From contig JAHEWK010000011.1 of NCBI GenBank assembly GCA_020740775.1, positions 186,001 through 250,000 on the forward strand: DNA of 64,000 nt, in the 5' to 3' direction. Under the pieces are notes generated by a model that was not told where the DNA came from, ran no database searches, and worked only from the letters and a program-made list of their open reading frames with translations. Positions within the stretch are counted from its first letter, which is position 1, and each line of letters begins with the position of its first letter. A program made the position numbers and the translations under genes. Source of the DNA: Ilyonectria destructans (lineage: Eukaryota; Ascomycota; Sordariomycetes; Hypocreales; Nectriaceae). This document shows, one piece after another, positions 47,058-59,858 of this stretch.

Positions 47058-47925
47058 TGACCCCATAGTCATGATATTTAACATGTAGAGTATTCGATAT
47101 AAACTTATCTCTTATTCTCTAATGAGTACGTGGGCGTATATAACTTAACTTAGCCCCAAAAAGCTCAAGGTCCATGGCTGTAAGAACTGGCGTGTCAGCA
47201 ATCTTTATAGACAAGATTCATTCTTACGTTCAGCTAAAGTAGTTGCCTTTATTCAAAATGTGGGATTGCTAAATTAAGTCACGCTTGTAGTGTTGCGTCG
47301 GGGTATATGGATAGAGAAGTATATTTTGACGGTCAGGTCTGTTCTGTTCTCGCCATAGTCTAAAGTACAAGAAGATGGATTTTTCGTGACGGCAATACTT
47401 CTTCCATACCGAGTTCCCCCATACGATGCAGTTTTCCCTTTCGGCTTTCTGGTTCTGAGAGAGCATATTTACAATGGCTCAGTTTGCGATATGTATAAAA
47501 TATCACTCCATCTACGCGTTCTCCGGGTCCTGGAATGTCATCGTAGCGTTGTGTGCTAGTTACTTTAGTATCTGAAGTCGGCATCTAGACAATTGAGATT
47601 TGACGTCTTGTTCACAGCCATTACAGCCGAGGACAACCATTAGTCTGATCCTGCAATCAGACCCAACTCGCTGCGCAGGTTTACTGCAACTCTGGTCAAC
47701 TTGAGCAGAGAAATTGCAGGAGCCCCATTGACCTTACAGGCAACTCTGGATCGGTGCAACCCGAGGGGGGTGGATGCGCGGCTTCAAAACGTCCTGCGGA
47801 AGCCACGGCGCAGCTAAAAGGCCTCGAGCCACAGACCAGTGTTGTTCCATCTGGTCATGGTTGTGAAACTGTGCATCGTGTGCTGATTGAGCGGACGTCC
47901 TATTGGAACACTCTCAACACCAGCA
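47058..47925. other. intergenic between convergent genes
   Basis: No supported gene. Part of 47640-47830 reads open in more than one frame but is not recognised. Confidence 0.4.
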
Positions 47926-48659
47926 TCAGACATTAGTCAACAACGACCATGCTGCCAGCGCCCCATAGATGCCAATCAAAGCTGAGATGGAGGAACTTTG
48001 AATAGAGTTCGCCGATGAGAGCGTGGTGACTGTCGGCAATTCCGAAGTGGTGGTAGTATCGGACTCGTTGACCATAGAGACCGGGACCTGAATAAACAAG
48101 GATACGTCGTGGATTAAAAACTCGGCCGGGAGGTTAGGGCATTTCTGCTCGACCGATAGATATATGCCTTCGAGTCCGTCGGTGTAGTTGAAAGCCTTCT
48201 TGGAATCGATTTCCAGGACGGAAAAGGTGGGCAAGAGCTTTCCGACCCAGACAATGGTGTTGTTCAGGGCCACGCTCATCTGACAGAGCTGGGATTTTTT
48301 CAGATCGGAACGCGGAGCTTTGCCAGAACGTGGGTCAAAGCTTTCGTTGGGATTCGAAATCTCGAGGTCGACAGCGACCAGGATGACGTCTCCATCTTCG
48401 GCGTCTTTGGGGAACGTGGCGGGGATCGTGAAGTTGGCGACATCCGTCGGCGAAGCAATCATTCGGCTGTTCAATCCCCGGGTCAATAATCCGCTCGGGG
48501 CCATGAGAAGGCATCGACTTACATTAAAGTTTTATTGTAAAATACCGCATTACTGCTTAATGCGGCGCCAGTAAGATTCTGCGTCGCACTTTTCTGGGTG
48601 GCTCCCAGGGTGGACAAGAAGCCCACGCACAGGAGGAGGGCGCTGAGTTGTGGCTTCAT
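47926..48659 (-). CDS. secreted, probably GPI-anchored surface protein, unknown function
   Basis: Two exons (intron 48522-48467) encode 225 residues. The N-terminus is a good signal peptide (SALLLCVGFLSTLGAT). The mature part has several N-glycosylation sequons and two or three cysteines. It then turns into a Ser/Thr-rich stretch (TTTTSELPTVTTLSSANS) and ends in a hydrophobic tail (ALIGIYGALAAWSLL), the layout of a GPI-anchor signal. The family is not recognised. An unspliced start at 48504 was rejected because the splice joins a signal peptide in frame. Likely role at the cell wall or membrane is inferred from topology only. Confidence 0.65.
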
Positions 48660-50385
48660 GATGATGACGATCTGTGATGGCGTGGATGCAACAACGATCG
48701 ACAGAAAACAAGCCAGACGTGTGGGAGACGCGGCATATTATGGTGTTGACCTCATCGCAAGGGTATTCCATTTGACTTCGGCGTCATCTCCCAATCTTGG
48801 TGGGCTTCAATGCTCATTATTGCAGGGTCTCTCACAACACGGCTCAAAGCAGCTTAGGGGTTCATCTTAAATTTCGTCGTGCCATCCTCTGACCCCGGCG
48901 CAGGTGTCATCCGGTCTCTAGATTGGTCCTCATTTCCCTGCCCCTTGATTAAGCCGTTTCAGCCACATGCTGTGGAGAAACCCACGCCAAGCTGTTTGGG
49001 CAAGACGGAGAAATTTAGCAAAGTCTTGGTCGCCAAATATCCGGTTGCGCATTAACAAGCATCTCGCCACAGAACATGTCCGCTTCATTTTGTCCACTAT
49101 CATGATAGCTAGCCCAATTCGCAGTAGCGCCGCCGTCTCCACATAAGGTTGTAATTGGAGGGTGGCACACTGAACTGTTGGCTTCTCGTTTGGCCTCGTC
49201 TCTTCTCGCTTTTAACACACTCAGCCCACTGACTGTACCAACTCTATTGCCGACTATATGATTCCCTGTTGGACAATACGACAGAGGCGAATGACGCGGT
49301 AGAGCTTCCTAGCAAGGAAAGGCCGTTCAGCATGACGCCCTTAATTCAGGCTAAACAAGCGGCAATAAACCGTGGCTCGGTTACTCATCCAGCTAAGCAC
49401 TGATAAAGACGCCAAGGCCAACAACCACTGCCAAGTCGCACTCCAATTTGCTCTTGAGGGGAGCATCGTATACTTGAGACGGACGGCCGGAGCTACAATC
49501 CGTGCCCAAGGCCGTCGCTCACATTTCGCATTTGGCCGCGTGAATGGGAAAAAAAGGACCTCCTGGGTTATTTCCGTTTGAAAATTCGCTCGTGTCGCAT
49601 GGGGGCATTCTCTATTTGTCGAGATTACAAGGACAGATGAATCTGTGACTGCTCCATTTTGTTGGTGGGAGATGCACTTATGGGCCGGAGACCGAGAGTA
49701 TATGAGACCCCGAACAGATAACGGAAAAACACGTGCGCGAGGCACACCAGTCCTTTTCCGATTTGACGACACAAGCGACAAGGCACATGGTAATGTTGTG
49801 TTCGCCTGGCAGAGTGGCCACGGTCCCCCCCAGCAAGGTATAACGCCCAGTCTAGATGGAGCCCCCCCACCGAAACTACAGCTATAGCTACTGGATTTCT
49901 AGAAGTGGACATTCACAAAGTGGCATGAATTTCTGCCCCAGTGTGACGACCGTGTCTATTCAATACAGAAGGTATAGGGTAGGAAGGGCGTACTGAAGTT
50001 CAGGTTCAGTGGTTCTACCCCGCCCAGGCGATTGCCTATATAGACGCCAACCTTGATTAGATTAACTGCTAAGCCTTTTGTCTACTTATTATTAAGTCTT
50101 AGTGGCGGATCCGGCGGATCCGGCCCTGGTCCCTTATCTTACCCAACAACTTTCACGCTATGAAAGCATCAACCAAATTGCGCCGAGACTCAGGACGGGT
50201 TGTTGTTGCACATGATGACGGCAGCAACATATACGAGCTGCTTTCATTTCATAGCCCATGATTAAATTGGCGTAGCGAATAACTACTGGCGTAACTCCAC
50301 CTAATCCAGGCTCTTCATTCTCCAAGGCCCTCCGAATTTGAAATATCACCAAGCACAACAGCCCACATCAGGTACCTGTCACAGC
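48660..50385. other. long intergenic region, no supported gene
   Basis: Both strands contain only short unrecognised frames. GGATCCGGC is duplicated at about 50107-50124. No RNA gene or known transposon was identified. Confidence 0.4.
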
Positions 50386-51242
50386 ATGAGCTCATATGCT
50401 TCGAATCCAGGGCCCGCCGCCAAAGCAACCCGCGCAAAGTATGCTTGCCGGGAGTGCTACTACCGAAGGGTGCGGTGTAATGTGAATGAGGTCCGTCCTT
50501 GTTCTAATTGCAAGGAATCTGATGCAAAATACGATATACTACCGTCTCAGCGAGGCAGGTAAGTCTCCAGAACAGACGGCGAGGAGTGATTTCTAAACTG
50601 AATCAATCCTTCAAAAGGTACATGCGCAAGCTCCGGCTTCAAACTGTAGTGGCAACTTCGGTCTCACGGAGTCCTAGTTTAGCCAGCAACTGCGGTGCCC
50701 AGGCCGTTGCTTCCACTTCTGGACTCCTGGCGGAAAGGAGCAATCCCCAGACAGGCTTCGTCCAGGCCAGCACCCAAGCATCATATAATACCTCAGTTTC
50801 GGGAACGGTCTTCTTCGGAGACTCCAACCTCCTCACATTGGTTCCTGAAGCATTGCAGCATGGTGACGAACAAGGCGCAGATACCGGCGGAAGCCAAATG
50901 TCGTGGTTCCTGTTTCCCATTCCCAGAACGCCCCAGACGCAGGGCGATGGTCTGTTTCTAGCCAGCATCAGCCACCTGAGCGCTGGTAGCGCCCAGTATC
51001 TCCGTGATGAAGGAGCATTGTCAGTTCCAGACCTGCAGAGCTGCCTGCCAGTACTGCAGGTGTATTTGACAGGATTCCATCCTTGCTTCCCCGTGCTTGA
51101 CCGCACTGAGATTGCCCGCTGCCTGTCCGAGATGAATATATCGCCCATATTGTTACCTGGACGAGTCTATCGCCAAGCGCTTACAAGGGACAGACGCGGA
51201 TACATCACACAGCCAGGTGGTGAGGAACGCGGCGCCAAGTGA
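50386..51242 (+). pseudogene. truncated Zn2Cys6 transcription factor with a damaged zinc cluster
   Basis: The ATG at 50386 and an intron at 50559-50617 give a 265-codon frame. The zinc cluster reads YACRECYYRRVRCN and PCSNC, but the sixth cysteine position is Tyr (SDAKYDILP), so the second zinc cannot be bound normally. The regulatory domain starts correctly (LPVLQVYLTGFHPCFPVLDR) and then is lost after NISPIL, ending at TGA. Broken pieces of the rest appear to continue to about 51800 (for example AVIIASSCSAVV). The normal family length is 600-800 residues. It is most likely a decayed regulator gene. Confidence 0.7.
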
Positions 51243-52353
51243 TGCTGTTTCATCGTCTGGCACTGAACCACTTTAGAGATCTCTATATTAAAACATCATG
51301 GTCAGCAGTCTTAAGCTTGTTTAAAGACCGGCCGCTACCATATAGGTTGTCGACCTAGCTCCGTGGGCGGAATTTCCGCTCCGCTTCTTCGGCAATTTGG
51401 TAGCCGGAGCGACGAGGCATATGACTTTCCAGGAGCTCGCCTGGGAACCGGTGATCGGCAAATGCATATCGCACTTACAAGCGGCCAATGAAGAGGCTTT
51501 TAGTCCTGGTTAAGCTGTAGGTGGCTGTAATCATCGCCTCGTCATGCTCGGCTGTGGTCCTTGGCGGAGCTACATTAGTCCTTCGAATCGGTGTTCGCCA
51601 TCTACCCTGCCACCCTGATCATAGCGATGTGCCCTTCATGCAGGGCGTACATGGTAAGTTCGTAGCAGAATGCAGCCCCGTGAGCGAACCTCTCCCTTCG
51701 TGTCCATCCTTCTCAGACTCATTTTGGCAACTTGCACCGAGCTACCGTGCATCATCAGTTGTGGTGTCTGGGCTCGGCAGGCAGCTGACCCCTGCGGCTT
51801 AGGAAGTCATATGAAAGCTCTTGTTTCTTCGATCTCACGAGTGGCTTGGAGCCCTATTTTCTATCTGTTCGGTGTGCCTAGCTAAGGGGTTGTTACAGTA
51901 TTAAAACAGCTCTCTGACCGGAAGTCAAGACCTCCGGGCAGCTGGCTTGATCAATCGTATGACCCTCGTGACAGAGACTAACCAAAAACCCCAGAAGATA
52001 TGAACGATCCTCATGATTTTCTGTACTTTGACTAGGGGAGCGGAAGGCGACGGTACGGATCTCGCAAGGCCATCTGACCCGTTTTCAAAGAATCGATCTC
52101 CCTAAGTATTTACATGGGCGTGTTCCTGGATGTAGAATCACCAAGTAACACTCAAGCAGGTTGTTGTAGGTTAGAGGATGTAAAACGACATGGGACAGAT
52201 CATGTTGAGGTATGAGGTAGCGCTTAGGCTTGAGTCTGATAAACTTGTACTTGACGGCTCCTCCTGCAGCATTGGTTTAAAGAAAACATGCGAATGAAGC
52301 CCAGGTGGCGCGTCCCTTTAATTGGGCGCCCAGGTAATTTCCCCGTCAAATCT
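51243..52353. other. decayed 3' part of the regulator and intergenic sequence
   Basis: 51243-51800 holds frame-broken remains resembling the C-terminal region of a Zn2Cys6 regulator. From 51800 to 52353 no feature was seen; the MFS gene ends at 52354. Confidence 0.4.
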
Positions 52354-54219
52354 TCAGGCAACATGCTCAACTGCTAAGGCCTTGGAATCTATTTTCTCGT
52401 CGTGGATCGGATTGTCCAAGATGGTTGCTGGGAAACGTGGTCAGTAACTCGGCGAAATGGACTCTCAGAAGGGCCCAAGGTGAACTCACAGGAAAATTTT
52501 CGGGCCGGAACGCGCTGCTCAAACAATTCATCGATGTCTTCCAGCGATCTTTGAGCAGTCTCCGGTAAGAGAAAGTACACCCAAACGGTCGCAAGCACCA
52601 TAAGAGACCCAAAGATGAATCCGATCTTCGTCTTGAGATCCGCCGCATCTGCGTTGAAGAGGTAGGGGAAGGTGAAGCTCACCAGCCAGTTGAAGAACCA
52701 GTTGCTACAGGTGGAGATGGTCATGAGTTTCGACCGGTTTCGACCAGTGGAGATCTCAGAACAAACCACCCATACGGTTGGACCCCAGCCTAGACTAAAT
52801 GAGATCATATAAATAAAGACCAAGGCCACAATTCCTTGACTGACGGAGTATGAGGGGTTCGGGTTAAGTCCCAAGGCTCCCATAGCCATGGTAGCTGCCA
52901 TCATAAGCAATCCGGAAACAAGAAGCATTGGACGCCGTCCTAGCTTCTCGATCCCAACTTGGCTGGCCCACATGGCAGGCATTCCCACCAAGTAAAGGGT
53001 TACCTGAATCATAAAAGCATTCTAACATCGATAAGCGAGGGGTATGTGATGCAGCGAGTTTATAATGGACAAACCTGTATTCCAATTACAGTAAAGAAAT
53101 AAACACCGTAACCAGTGATAAAATTAATACCGGAGCCCTGTTGCAACGCTGCAATGAAAGGGACTAGGTTAGCTGCGAGTCCAAGGGGATGCTGCACGAG
53201 TGTTCTGAAGGGGAAGAACTAGATGTAGGAATTGGAAAGGAAAAGATAAAGAGAGGCGGTACCTTGCAATGCCCATCCAAGGTAGGCCTTGCGCATTTCA
53301 GACGGGTTTTTAATGATGCCACGCCACGAGGTACCCTCTTGAGCAATTGATTCCTCATGCAGAATCCGAGTAATGCGCTGCAGGTCATCAGTGACATCGG
53401 CATGCGGCCCTTTCAGCTTTTTCAACGACTTCTCGCAGTCCTCAATTCGATTCTTTGCTGCCAGCCATCGAGGGGATTCAGGGCAGAAGAGAAACAACCC
53501 CGAGCCGAGGAGGATGGGGAAGATATTCTGCACAGCAATAGGGATGCGGAAACTACCAGTGTCGGTACGGTGAGCCGTGGCGTAATCAACGCAAACGCCT
53601 AGAATCAATCCAATACCGATATTGAACTGGTACATGCTCACCGCCGCACCGCGAACTTTGGTTGGGGCACAGTCGGCAATGTAGAGGGGGACAAAACAGG
53701 AGATTAACCCCACCGCATAACCTGTCACTGAGTGTTAGCACTTCAATACTAGGTTGGGTCAAATGAGTAACCAGCACATACCAAGAACCAGTCGGCCCGC
53801 AATCATGAGGCCGATGCCTGTTCCAGCAGCCTGCAGAGTGGTGCCGACCATGACGATAACGCAAGCCACCATTAAGCCACCGCGCAGCCCAGCTCGCTGG
53901 CCGAGCCAAGAAGCAGTAAGGGCGCCTACAAACTCGCCCACATTAATGATGGATGTGACGAGAGACTGCCTGGAGGCGGAAACGACCATCTTCCCGGTTG
54001 CTGTATCATAGGTGCCATAAGACTGGACAAATTGTTCCATGACCAATATGCCTGATACAGCAAAGTTAACTGCGGGCTCTCGAAACACGTCAGGATCGCA
54101 TGCGGGTTCAAACCTGAGAAGTAGCTTTGGTCATAACCGAACTGCAACGCTCCTACAGAAGCGAAGAGGCAAATAAGGATAGCCCTCCATTGTTGATAGA
54201 GCTCAGTCGCAAACGCCAT
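52354..54219 (-). CDS. MFS monosaccharide transporter
   Basis: Six exons (introns 54113-54052, 53781-53722, 53262-53149, 53074-53022 and 52489-52428) encode 504 residues. Sugar-porter motifs are GYDQSYFSGI in helix 1, a CAPTKVRGAAVS stretch after helix 4, CPESPRWLAAK in the central loop and ALQQGSGINFITGYG in helix 7. EKLGRRPML and YFLLPETAQRSLEDIDELFE complete the set. The CSEISTGRNRSKLM segment matches high-affinity glucose/xylose transporters of fungi. It ends with a short cytosolic tail. Divergent with the carboxylesterase gene, 938 bp away, and tail to tail with the decayed regulator. Confidence 0.9.
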
Positions 54220-55157
54220 GACGGGCAGACGGCGTGAGAAAGCGTTGTTGAGGATAAATTGATGTAACGTGAAGAATCCAGTGCCACAGGTAGAATAAAG
54301 AAGTTTCCCTTGAGGCCAGGCCGCGAAACAACAGCACCGGATGAAGCAGGTCTTTCGCCTCTTATTTTATATTCAAGCAGGAGCCGGCCAATAGCGCCAG
54401 GACCATCTTTGCTTCCCAGTTTCTGAGGGCTGTGGTGTCAACATCCCCAGCTCTAAACCCTGCATTTGCGGGGGAGACGACTAGCCTCAGCCCGCCTCCA
54501 CGTAGGTGGGCGCCCGTGCCGCATAAGCGGTGAGATCCAGACGAGCGATGTTCCGGCGTCATGTTCTAGACCAATTAAATGACTCAGATACGTATCATCT
54601 CAGGATATGAGCCGTATGGCGGTGGGGAAAATGTGCCGACCTGCTCATTTCTGCGCGTGTCCGTACATGGAAGAGCGTGATTCCGGTAGCCTTGGCGTCG
54701 ATTACGTGCTCTGAAAGCTGAGGGGGTGTGCTGCGCTTAGCCTGCCTGATACGGCTACTTGAGAATTGAGCCGATCGTCCATTGAGTAATGTGCCGACTT
54801 TAGCAACCAATCATTCCGAGTTCGTTGTTCGCATCTAGCCTGACAAACAAAGAGGATCCCTTTTTGTTCGGCAAAACGTCACGGTCTGGGAATGGGCCTA
54901 GAAGGGTCTATCAACCGAAGAACAGCTAGCAGCAGACGACAGCGGACATGACAAAATCCACAATAATCGGCACGACAAGGCCGGGCTCACTTCTTTCGAT
55001 CGAGCTTACAACTGGATATTGCGTGTTCCTGGAGGGTTCTGGCCGAGCAGGCCAGATGTGGGGCCAATCTCCATAGCATAAATATCAGCTGCGATTTGTG
55101 TGATTGAGTTGTGCCAAAGACCCTCTTAAGACAGAAAAACAGCAATACCGCGTCCCA
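54220..55157. promoter_or_regulatory. divergent intergenic region between sugar transporter and carboxylesterase
   Basis: The presumed shared 5' region. Short frames on either strand are not recognised. Confidence 0.35.
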
Positions 55158-57304
55158 ATGACTTCGCCTACTCCCCCAAGGAAGCCCGAGATGACTGCAA
55201 TCGTGAGGTTGCCCACATGTGAACCCCACAGCTATCTACAGACGGTCGTTGGTAAGGCGTCGTCGGTGTCTTCTGATCTAGAAGAGTTCCGAGGGATTCC
55301 TTATGGAACAGTCAGCGGGCGTTGGGAACACTCTCAGCTGCGGACGCACCTTCCACAGGATGTTTTTATCGCTACAAGAAATGGGTACGCTCAGGCCACA
55401 GTATTCCGACCTCTGCTCCCCTCTCCCCATGGCCCTGGTCTCTGATACTTCTGTTAAACGAGCCATGCTCACAAGAACTCCCCAGGCCGAAGTGTCCGCA
55501 ACCCTCTGCGCCGAACAACTCGAGGACCTACCAGTCTTATCTACCGTTTCCTGACGATGTGGCCGAATCTGAGTTCGACTGCCTAAATCTGTTCATCATC
55601 CGACCTAGTCAAGCGGCGCTGGAGCGACAGGGTTTCGATGCGGCCAAGACTCGGCTTCCAGTCTTGATATGGATTCACGGCGGTGGCTGGGCATTTGGGG
55701 CAGCAACGGACCCGATGTGGGGTGAGTGATATGGCCATGCAGCCTCGACTTTGTCGCTTGATCCATTGTAGTAGTACACGGCCAAGCTAACCGTCCGTCT
55801 CGTCCAAGACCCGTCCCGCATTGTATTGCGCGCTCTTCACAGAGGGAGTCCAATCGTCGCAGTTTGCATAAATTATCGGCTGAACATATTTGGATTTGCG
55901 GCCTCGACAGACATCCTTCGATCGCAAGATCCGACTCGTATGCAGGGCTTGAATTTTGGTCTCCGGGACCAGAAGGTGGCATTGGAATGGATCTCTCGAA
56001 ATATTGCCACGTTTGGTGGTGACCCGGATAGGCTTACTCTAGGGGGTCAATCCGCTGGGTCGGCTTCCGTTCATTGCCATCTTCTGGAGGCAGAGCTGGG
56101 TTCGGAGAAACCTCTCTTCAGGCGAGCCATCATGCAATCCGGAGCATTAGGAACGCTGGGTCCGGATTCTCTGGAAGTTGCTAACAAGACTTGGGCAGAC
56201 TTGTGTAAGCACTGGGGGGTGGAGGCTGAGGCCAGTGAGCGCGAGAGGGTTGACCTTCTTCGGAGAATTCAACCACAAGCGTTGGTGGAGTCTGTGGAAG
56301 CGCTTCAGCTTGGATCATTTTCTGCAGTGTTCGACGATATTACTTTCCTATCAGGCACTCCTGTTGACGCAAACATCGCCATCAACCTTGGTCCGATAGA
56401 TGTTCGAAATGGGTTCAAGCCATCATGCCAAACACGCATAGACGTACTCATGGGAGTCACCGATTGGGAGGTAAGCTTTTTTTCAGTGTCTCCCCTATTC
56501 TTCACCGGGAGGAAAACTCCTTTCCTGACACCGTCATAGGCGGGTATCTTCCTATCGTCGCCTGCGAGTTGGGAACAGATTCGACGCATTTTCGACCAGT
56601 CATACAGCGACTCGTTCCAGCGAGCCGAGGTCATGCAAGCGTATAATTTGGTGGAGTCCGCATCACATGAAGACCTCCAAAATGCACTGATCCTATTCCT
56701 CAACGACTCGATGTTTGAGATACCCGTCCACCGAGCTAGGACGCTCTTAAACAAGCGCCGTTGCATGACCGGCAATCCCGAGGCGACTGGTGTCCACTCT
56801 TTCCATGTTGAATTCGGTAATCCGTTTTCCGGGCCTAACCAGAGCGCTGCCCATCATTGCGTGGAGTTAGTGTACCTCTTTGAAGCCTTTCACGACGCTC
56901 TCGTCAAAGCGGACCGAGGCATTCTAGGTCCCTACAACGAACCGAGCGATCTAGGAACTGTGGATAACACATCTATCGACGGCGCCGGGCCTGATGCTGA
57001 AGTTGACTCTTCTAGTGGAAAGGACAAACATCCTCTAGAACCATCCAAGGGCTACCTTTATATACGTACAAACATTGAGCTGTGCCACGCTCTGCAAGAC
57101 CGCTGGCTGGATTTCATCGTACTTGATGAGTACTTACCCGGAAGCAGTTCAGATAGCATAACAGTCTATGGTAGAGACCGAGGCACGAGGACTGAGAGCC
57201 TTAGCGATGACGCTCATTGGCAGAGAAAACGCCAGCGCTGGGGTTTGGCTGAGAGAGACTTGGACGCGATGACTCGTGCTGCAAGGGCTGTCCGAGCACT
57301 TTAA
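55158..57304 (+). CDS. type-B carboxylesterase
   Basis: Four exons (introns 55385-55485, 55722-55808 and 56471-56539) encode 629 residues of the carboxylesterase/lipase family. The oxyanion motif is WIHGGGWAFGA at about residue 140, and the nucleophile is Ser in GGQSAGSASVH at about 236. FDCLNLFIIRPS and NIATFGGDPDRLTL are also typical. The probable catalytic His is in SAAHHCVELVYLF. There is no signal peptide, so the enzyme appears intracellular. About 60 extra residues of acidic, Ser-rich sequence sit near the C-terminus. The substrate is not predictable. The stop lies 73 bp from that of the convergent regulator. Confidence 0.85.
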
Positions 57305-57377
57305 ACATGCAACGCTCTACTGGTATCATTGAAGAATAAAACTGTACCTAGTGCGTAAAGGATCATCTCTTAGATTT

Positions 57378-59639
57378 CTATTCTACGGGTGTCGTGGTGT
57401 CTGTCTTTTCGAACCTCCGCATCTTGGCTTCTTTTGGGCGACCCATATCCTCGGTCCACAGGCCGTTGTAGCCTGCTGTCCATCGATATTTCAACAATTC
57501 CGGGTCAAGCACGTCCTCAGAAGCAGGTTCTGATGCATCATTGTTTCCATGCTCTCCAGGTCTGAGGCACTTGGATAGTGTTTCCCGCAGAACCCTTGCA
57601 AAAGTCTTTTGGTAGCTTATGTTCACAGTGGCTACAAAAGCGTCCAGACTACGCAGATTGGTCTGGCAGCAGTTGAGGATGTGCTCGTCTGCCGAGCGCC
57701 TGAGCTTCTTCGCGAGAATTAGGAAGATGAAAGAAGAATGAAGGAGGTATGTGCCAAAAAGACGGTAGCACACGTGTAACTTGGGATCAAAGGCCAGAAT
57801 TTGGTCGGTGATCTGTTTATCTGTAAGTATTAGTCATGTTACACGTGGAAAGGGTACGTCGGGAGAATGGCCTGCCTTTGCACACTGCCCGGCATGCTCC
57901 GCGGCAAGAAGAAAGTCGTTCGACAATAGCCACTCTGTGTTACGAAACATTTGGATAAGATCCAACTTTCCATACAGCACGATATGCAAACAGTGAAATA
58001 TGTGCCATCCATATAGGAGCAATTTCGGCTCAGATGGAAAGTCATCATCATGTCTCCATTGTTGACCTGGGGCGCGGACCATGAAGGGGGCTTCACCACT
58101 TGTACTGCTAGAAGTGCTTTGCCCATGGAGACGGCGAACGGATGACTCCCAGGTTGCAATGTTCTGTTCGATACATTTGCGCAGAAATGATTGGAAATCC
58201 GTGTTCGCTCCAAAGCTGCGATGTTGAAGAATAAAATGATACTCTAAAACATCGCCAAGGATGCTACGGGATCTATTACCACTGGATGCTCGGTAAAGGA
58301 ATTTGAAATACTTACGCAAATAGAGGAACTGATATCCCCAGGTAATCGAGCGAATGTACTTCGTAGTCCACTCCTTTTTGCTGCACTTGACTCTCTAGAC
58401 GGTTTGAAAGTGCCACATCGCTCTCCCATATGGAATCTGGACAAGCCCGGTAGAGATTCTGGCAGTCTGAGTCTAGTAATGCCGGTCTCATGTTGAACGA
58501 AAAAGCGCTGTGCCTGTCTACTATGTATGCTGACCACCAAAGTCTGCAACGGTTAATCTTGAGATTGCTGATAAAAGAAGGGGCGGCATCCCGTCTGAGC
58601 TCACCTTCTCCGCTCTTCCTTGGATTCTTCGTCAAATCCTTCTGGCTCGACATTCAAGTTGAGCTGCTTGACCATGAATTTCAGATGGGATAGCCACTGA
58701 GGGAGGTATCCGTGCTTTTCGTTATCGCTCGTGGCAATGGAACAGAGTAAAAAAGCGGCAACTGCGTCGTCGAACGATGGCTCGATCTCGGCGAGGAATA
58801 CGGGCCCGAGCAGTTTGAGGGCGCCGGACTGGAGCGAGTTCTTCATCCGCGCTTTCTCGCCGTGGTTGAGGTGAGCTAGTGGCATCTTGCCCAACTGTGC
58901 TGGCATGTAACAAGATAGACCTATAGTCTGGTCAGGCTATTACTCCGCCAACCGAATTCGAGAGTAAGGGATGATTGGTTTACAGAGAATGCAGAAGAGG
59001 AGTGCGGCGCTTGTCTCTCGATATCCTTCTGAACGCAAGAAGCTTACTCTGCGCAAGATGTAACCATGGCTGTCTCTATTTGGTGAAGAGAAAAAGTTCT
59101 CCAAGAGTTGGCATGCATCGTGAGTGGAACATAGATGAGGAAATCCAACCCTATCAAGTAACGTAACAGTTAATCTCTGCATATAGTCAATCGTCCCTTC
59201 AAACCTACCGTTCTGATGTTGAGACATCTCTGTCGCCGACCCCGTACGGCTGCAAACGCTGTAGAATAGGGTAGAGTGGAGTGTCAGTGAGCTGATTTTC
59301 ACCACCCTGTCATTAGCGGGCATTTTACTGGGCAGAGCTGTAGAGACTGGGACTCACCTGGGCCGGGGAGTTGGAGCCAACTGTCGGTTTCCGTCCTGGT
59401 TTAAGGATTATTCGTTGGCATGTGCACGAGAGATCGAGCCCTGAGATTCGGGTCAGTGAATGGTGCTACGTATGTGCTGTGAGATAGTCCGTACTCCTGC
59501 ATCGCCGACATCCTTGAAGAGAATTGAAGCACTTAACCTTCCTGTCAACCCATTCGTCAGCTTCCGTAGTGGTTAGCCACCTCATCAGAGACTCTAACAA
59601 TTCATGACACCTATCGCAGGCTACTCGTGTTCTGTCCAT
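57378..59639 (-). CDS. Zn2Cys6-type regulator with a probable degenerate zinc cluster
   Basis: The 3' exons are clear: about 58872-58605, then 58543-58316, 58272-57858 and 57812-57378, with introns 58604-58544, 58315-58273 and 57857-57813. They form a Fungal_trans regulatory domain (RRRLWWSAYIVDRHSAFSFN, MRPALLDSDCQNLY, CYRLFGTYLLHSSFIFLIL). The 5' end starts at the ATG at 59639 with ACDRCHEL, an intron 59598-59542 and KVKCFNSS, the first half of a zinc cluster. The second half reads only C-x-C with no final Cys before KPGRKP. The exons between about 59400 and 58880 could not be joined with confidence. It may be a pseudogene or splice in a way I did not find. An LTR lies 38 bp upstream. Confidence 0.6.
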
Positions 59640-59677
59640 TTTCAATGCGGTCTTTATTTAGAAAAAAAAAAATAGCA

Positions 59678-59858
59678 GGTAACAGGAATTGTCAAAATCT
59701 CGACGCGTTTGCGGTTCCACTCCCACAATGGTCTTGGTAATGGGAGGGGAGGCGGCAGCCTATATAAAGCCTGGACCACTGATTCGCTCAGTGGAGATTA
59801 GCGCGATAAACTAGTACCAGTTAGTTAGTGGCTAGAGTTTAGATCCACTTCTGTTACA
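59678..59858 (+). mobile_element. LTR of a retrotransposon (181 bp)
   Basis: Its ends form the inverted pair (T)GTAACAG ... CTGTTACA, the usual fungal gypsy-type LTR termini; the first base is G instead of T. A TATA box (CTATATAAAG) lies at 59759-59768 on the plus strand. No target-site duplication is seen because the internal region follows directly. Position and termini make an LTR likely. Confidence 0.6.

Noticed and set aside
54362..54810. Minus-strand frames in the transporter/esterase divergent region
   Set aside because: Short, no motifs, and located where promoters are expected.
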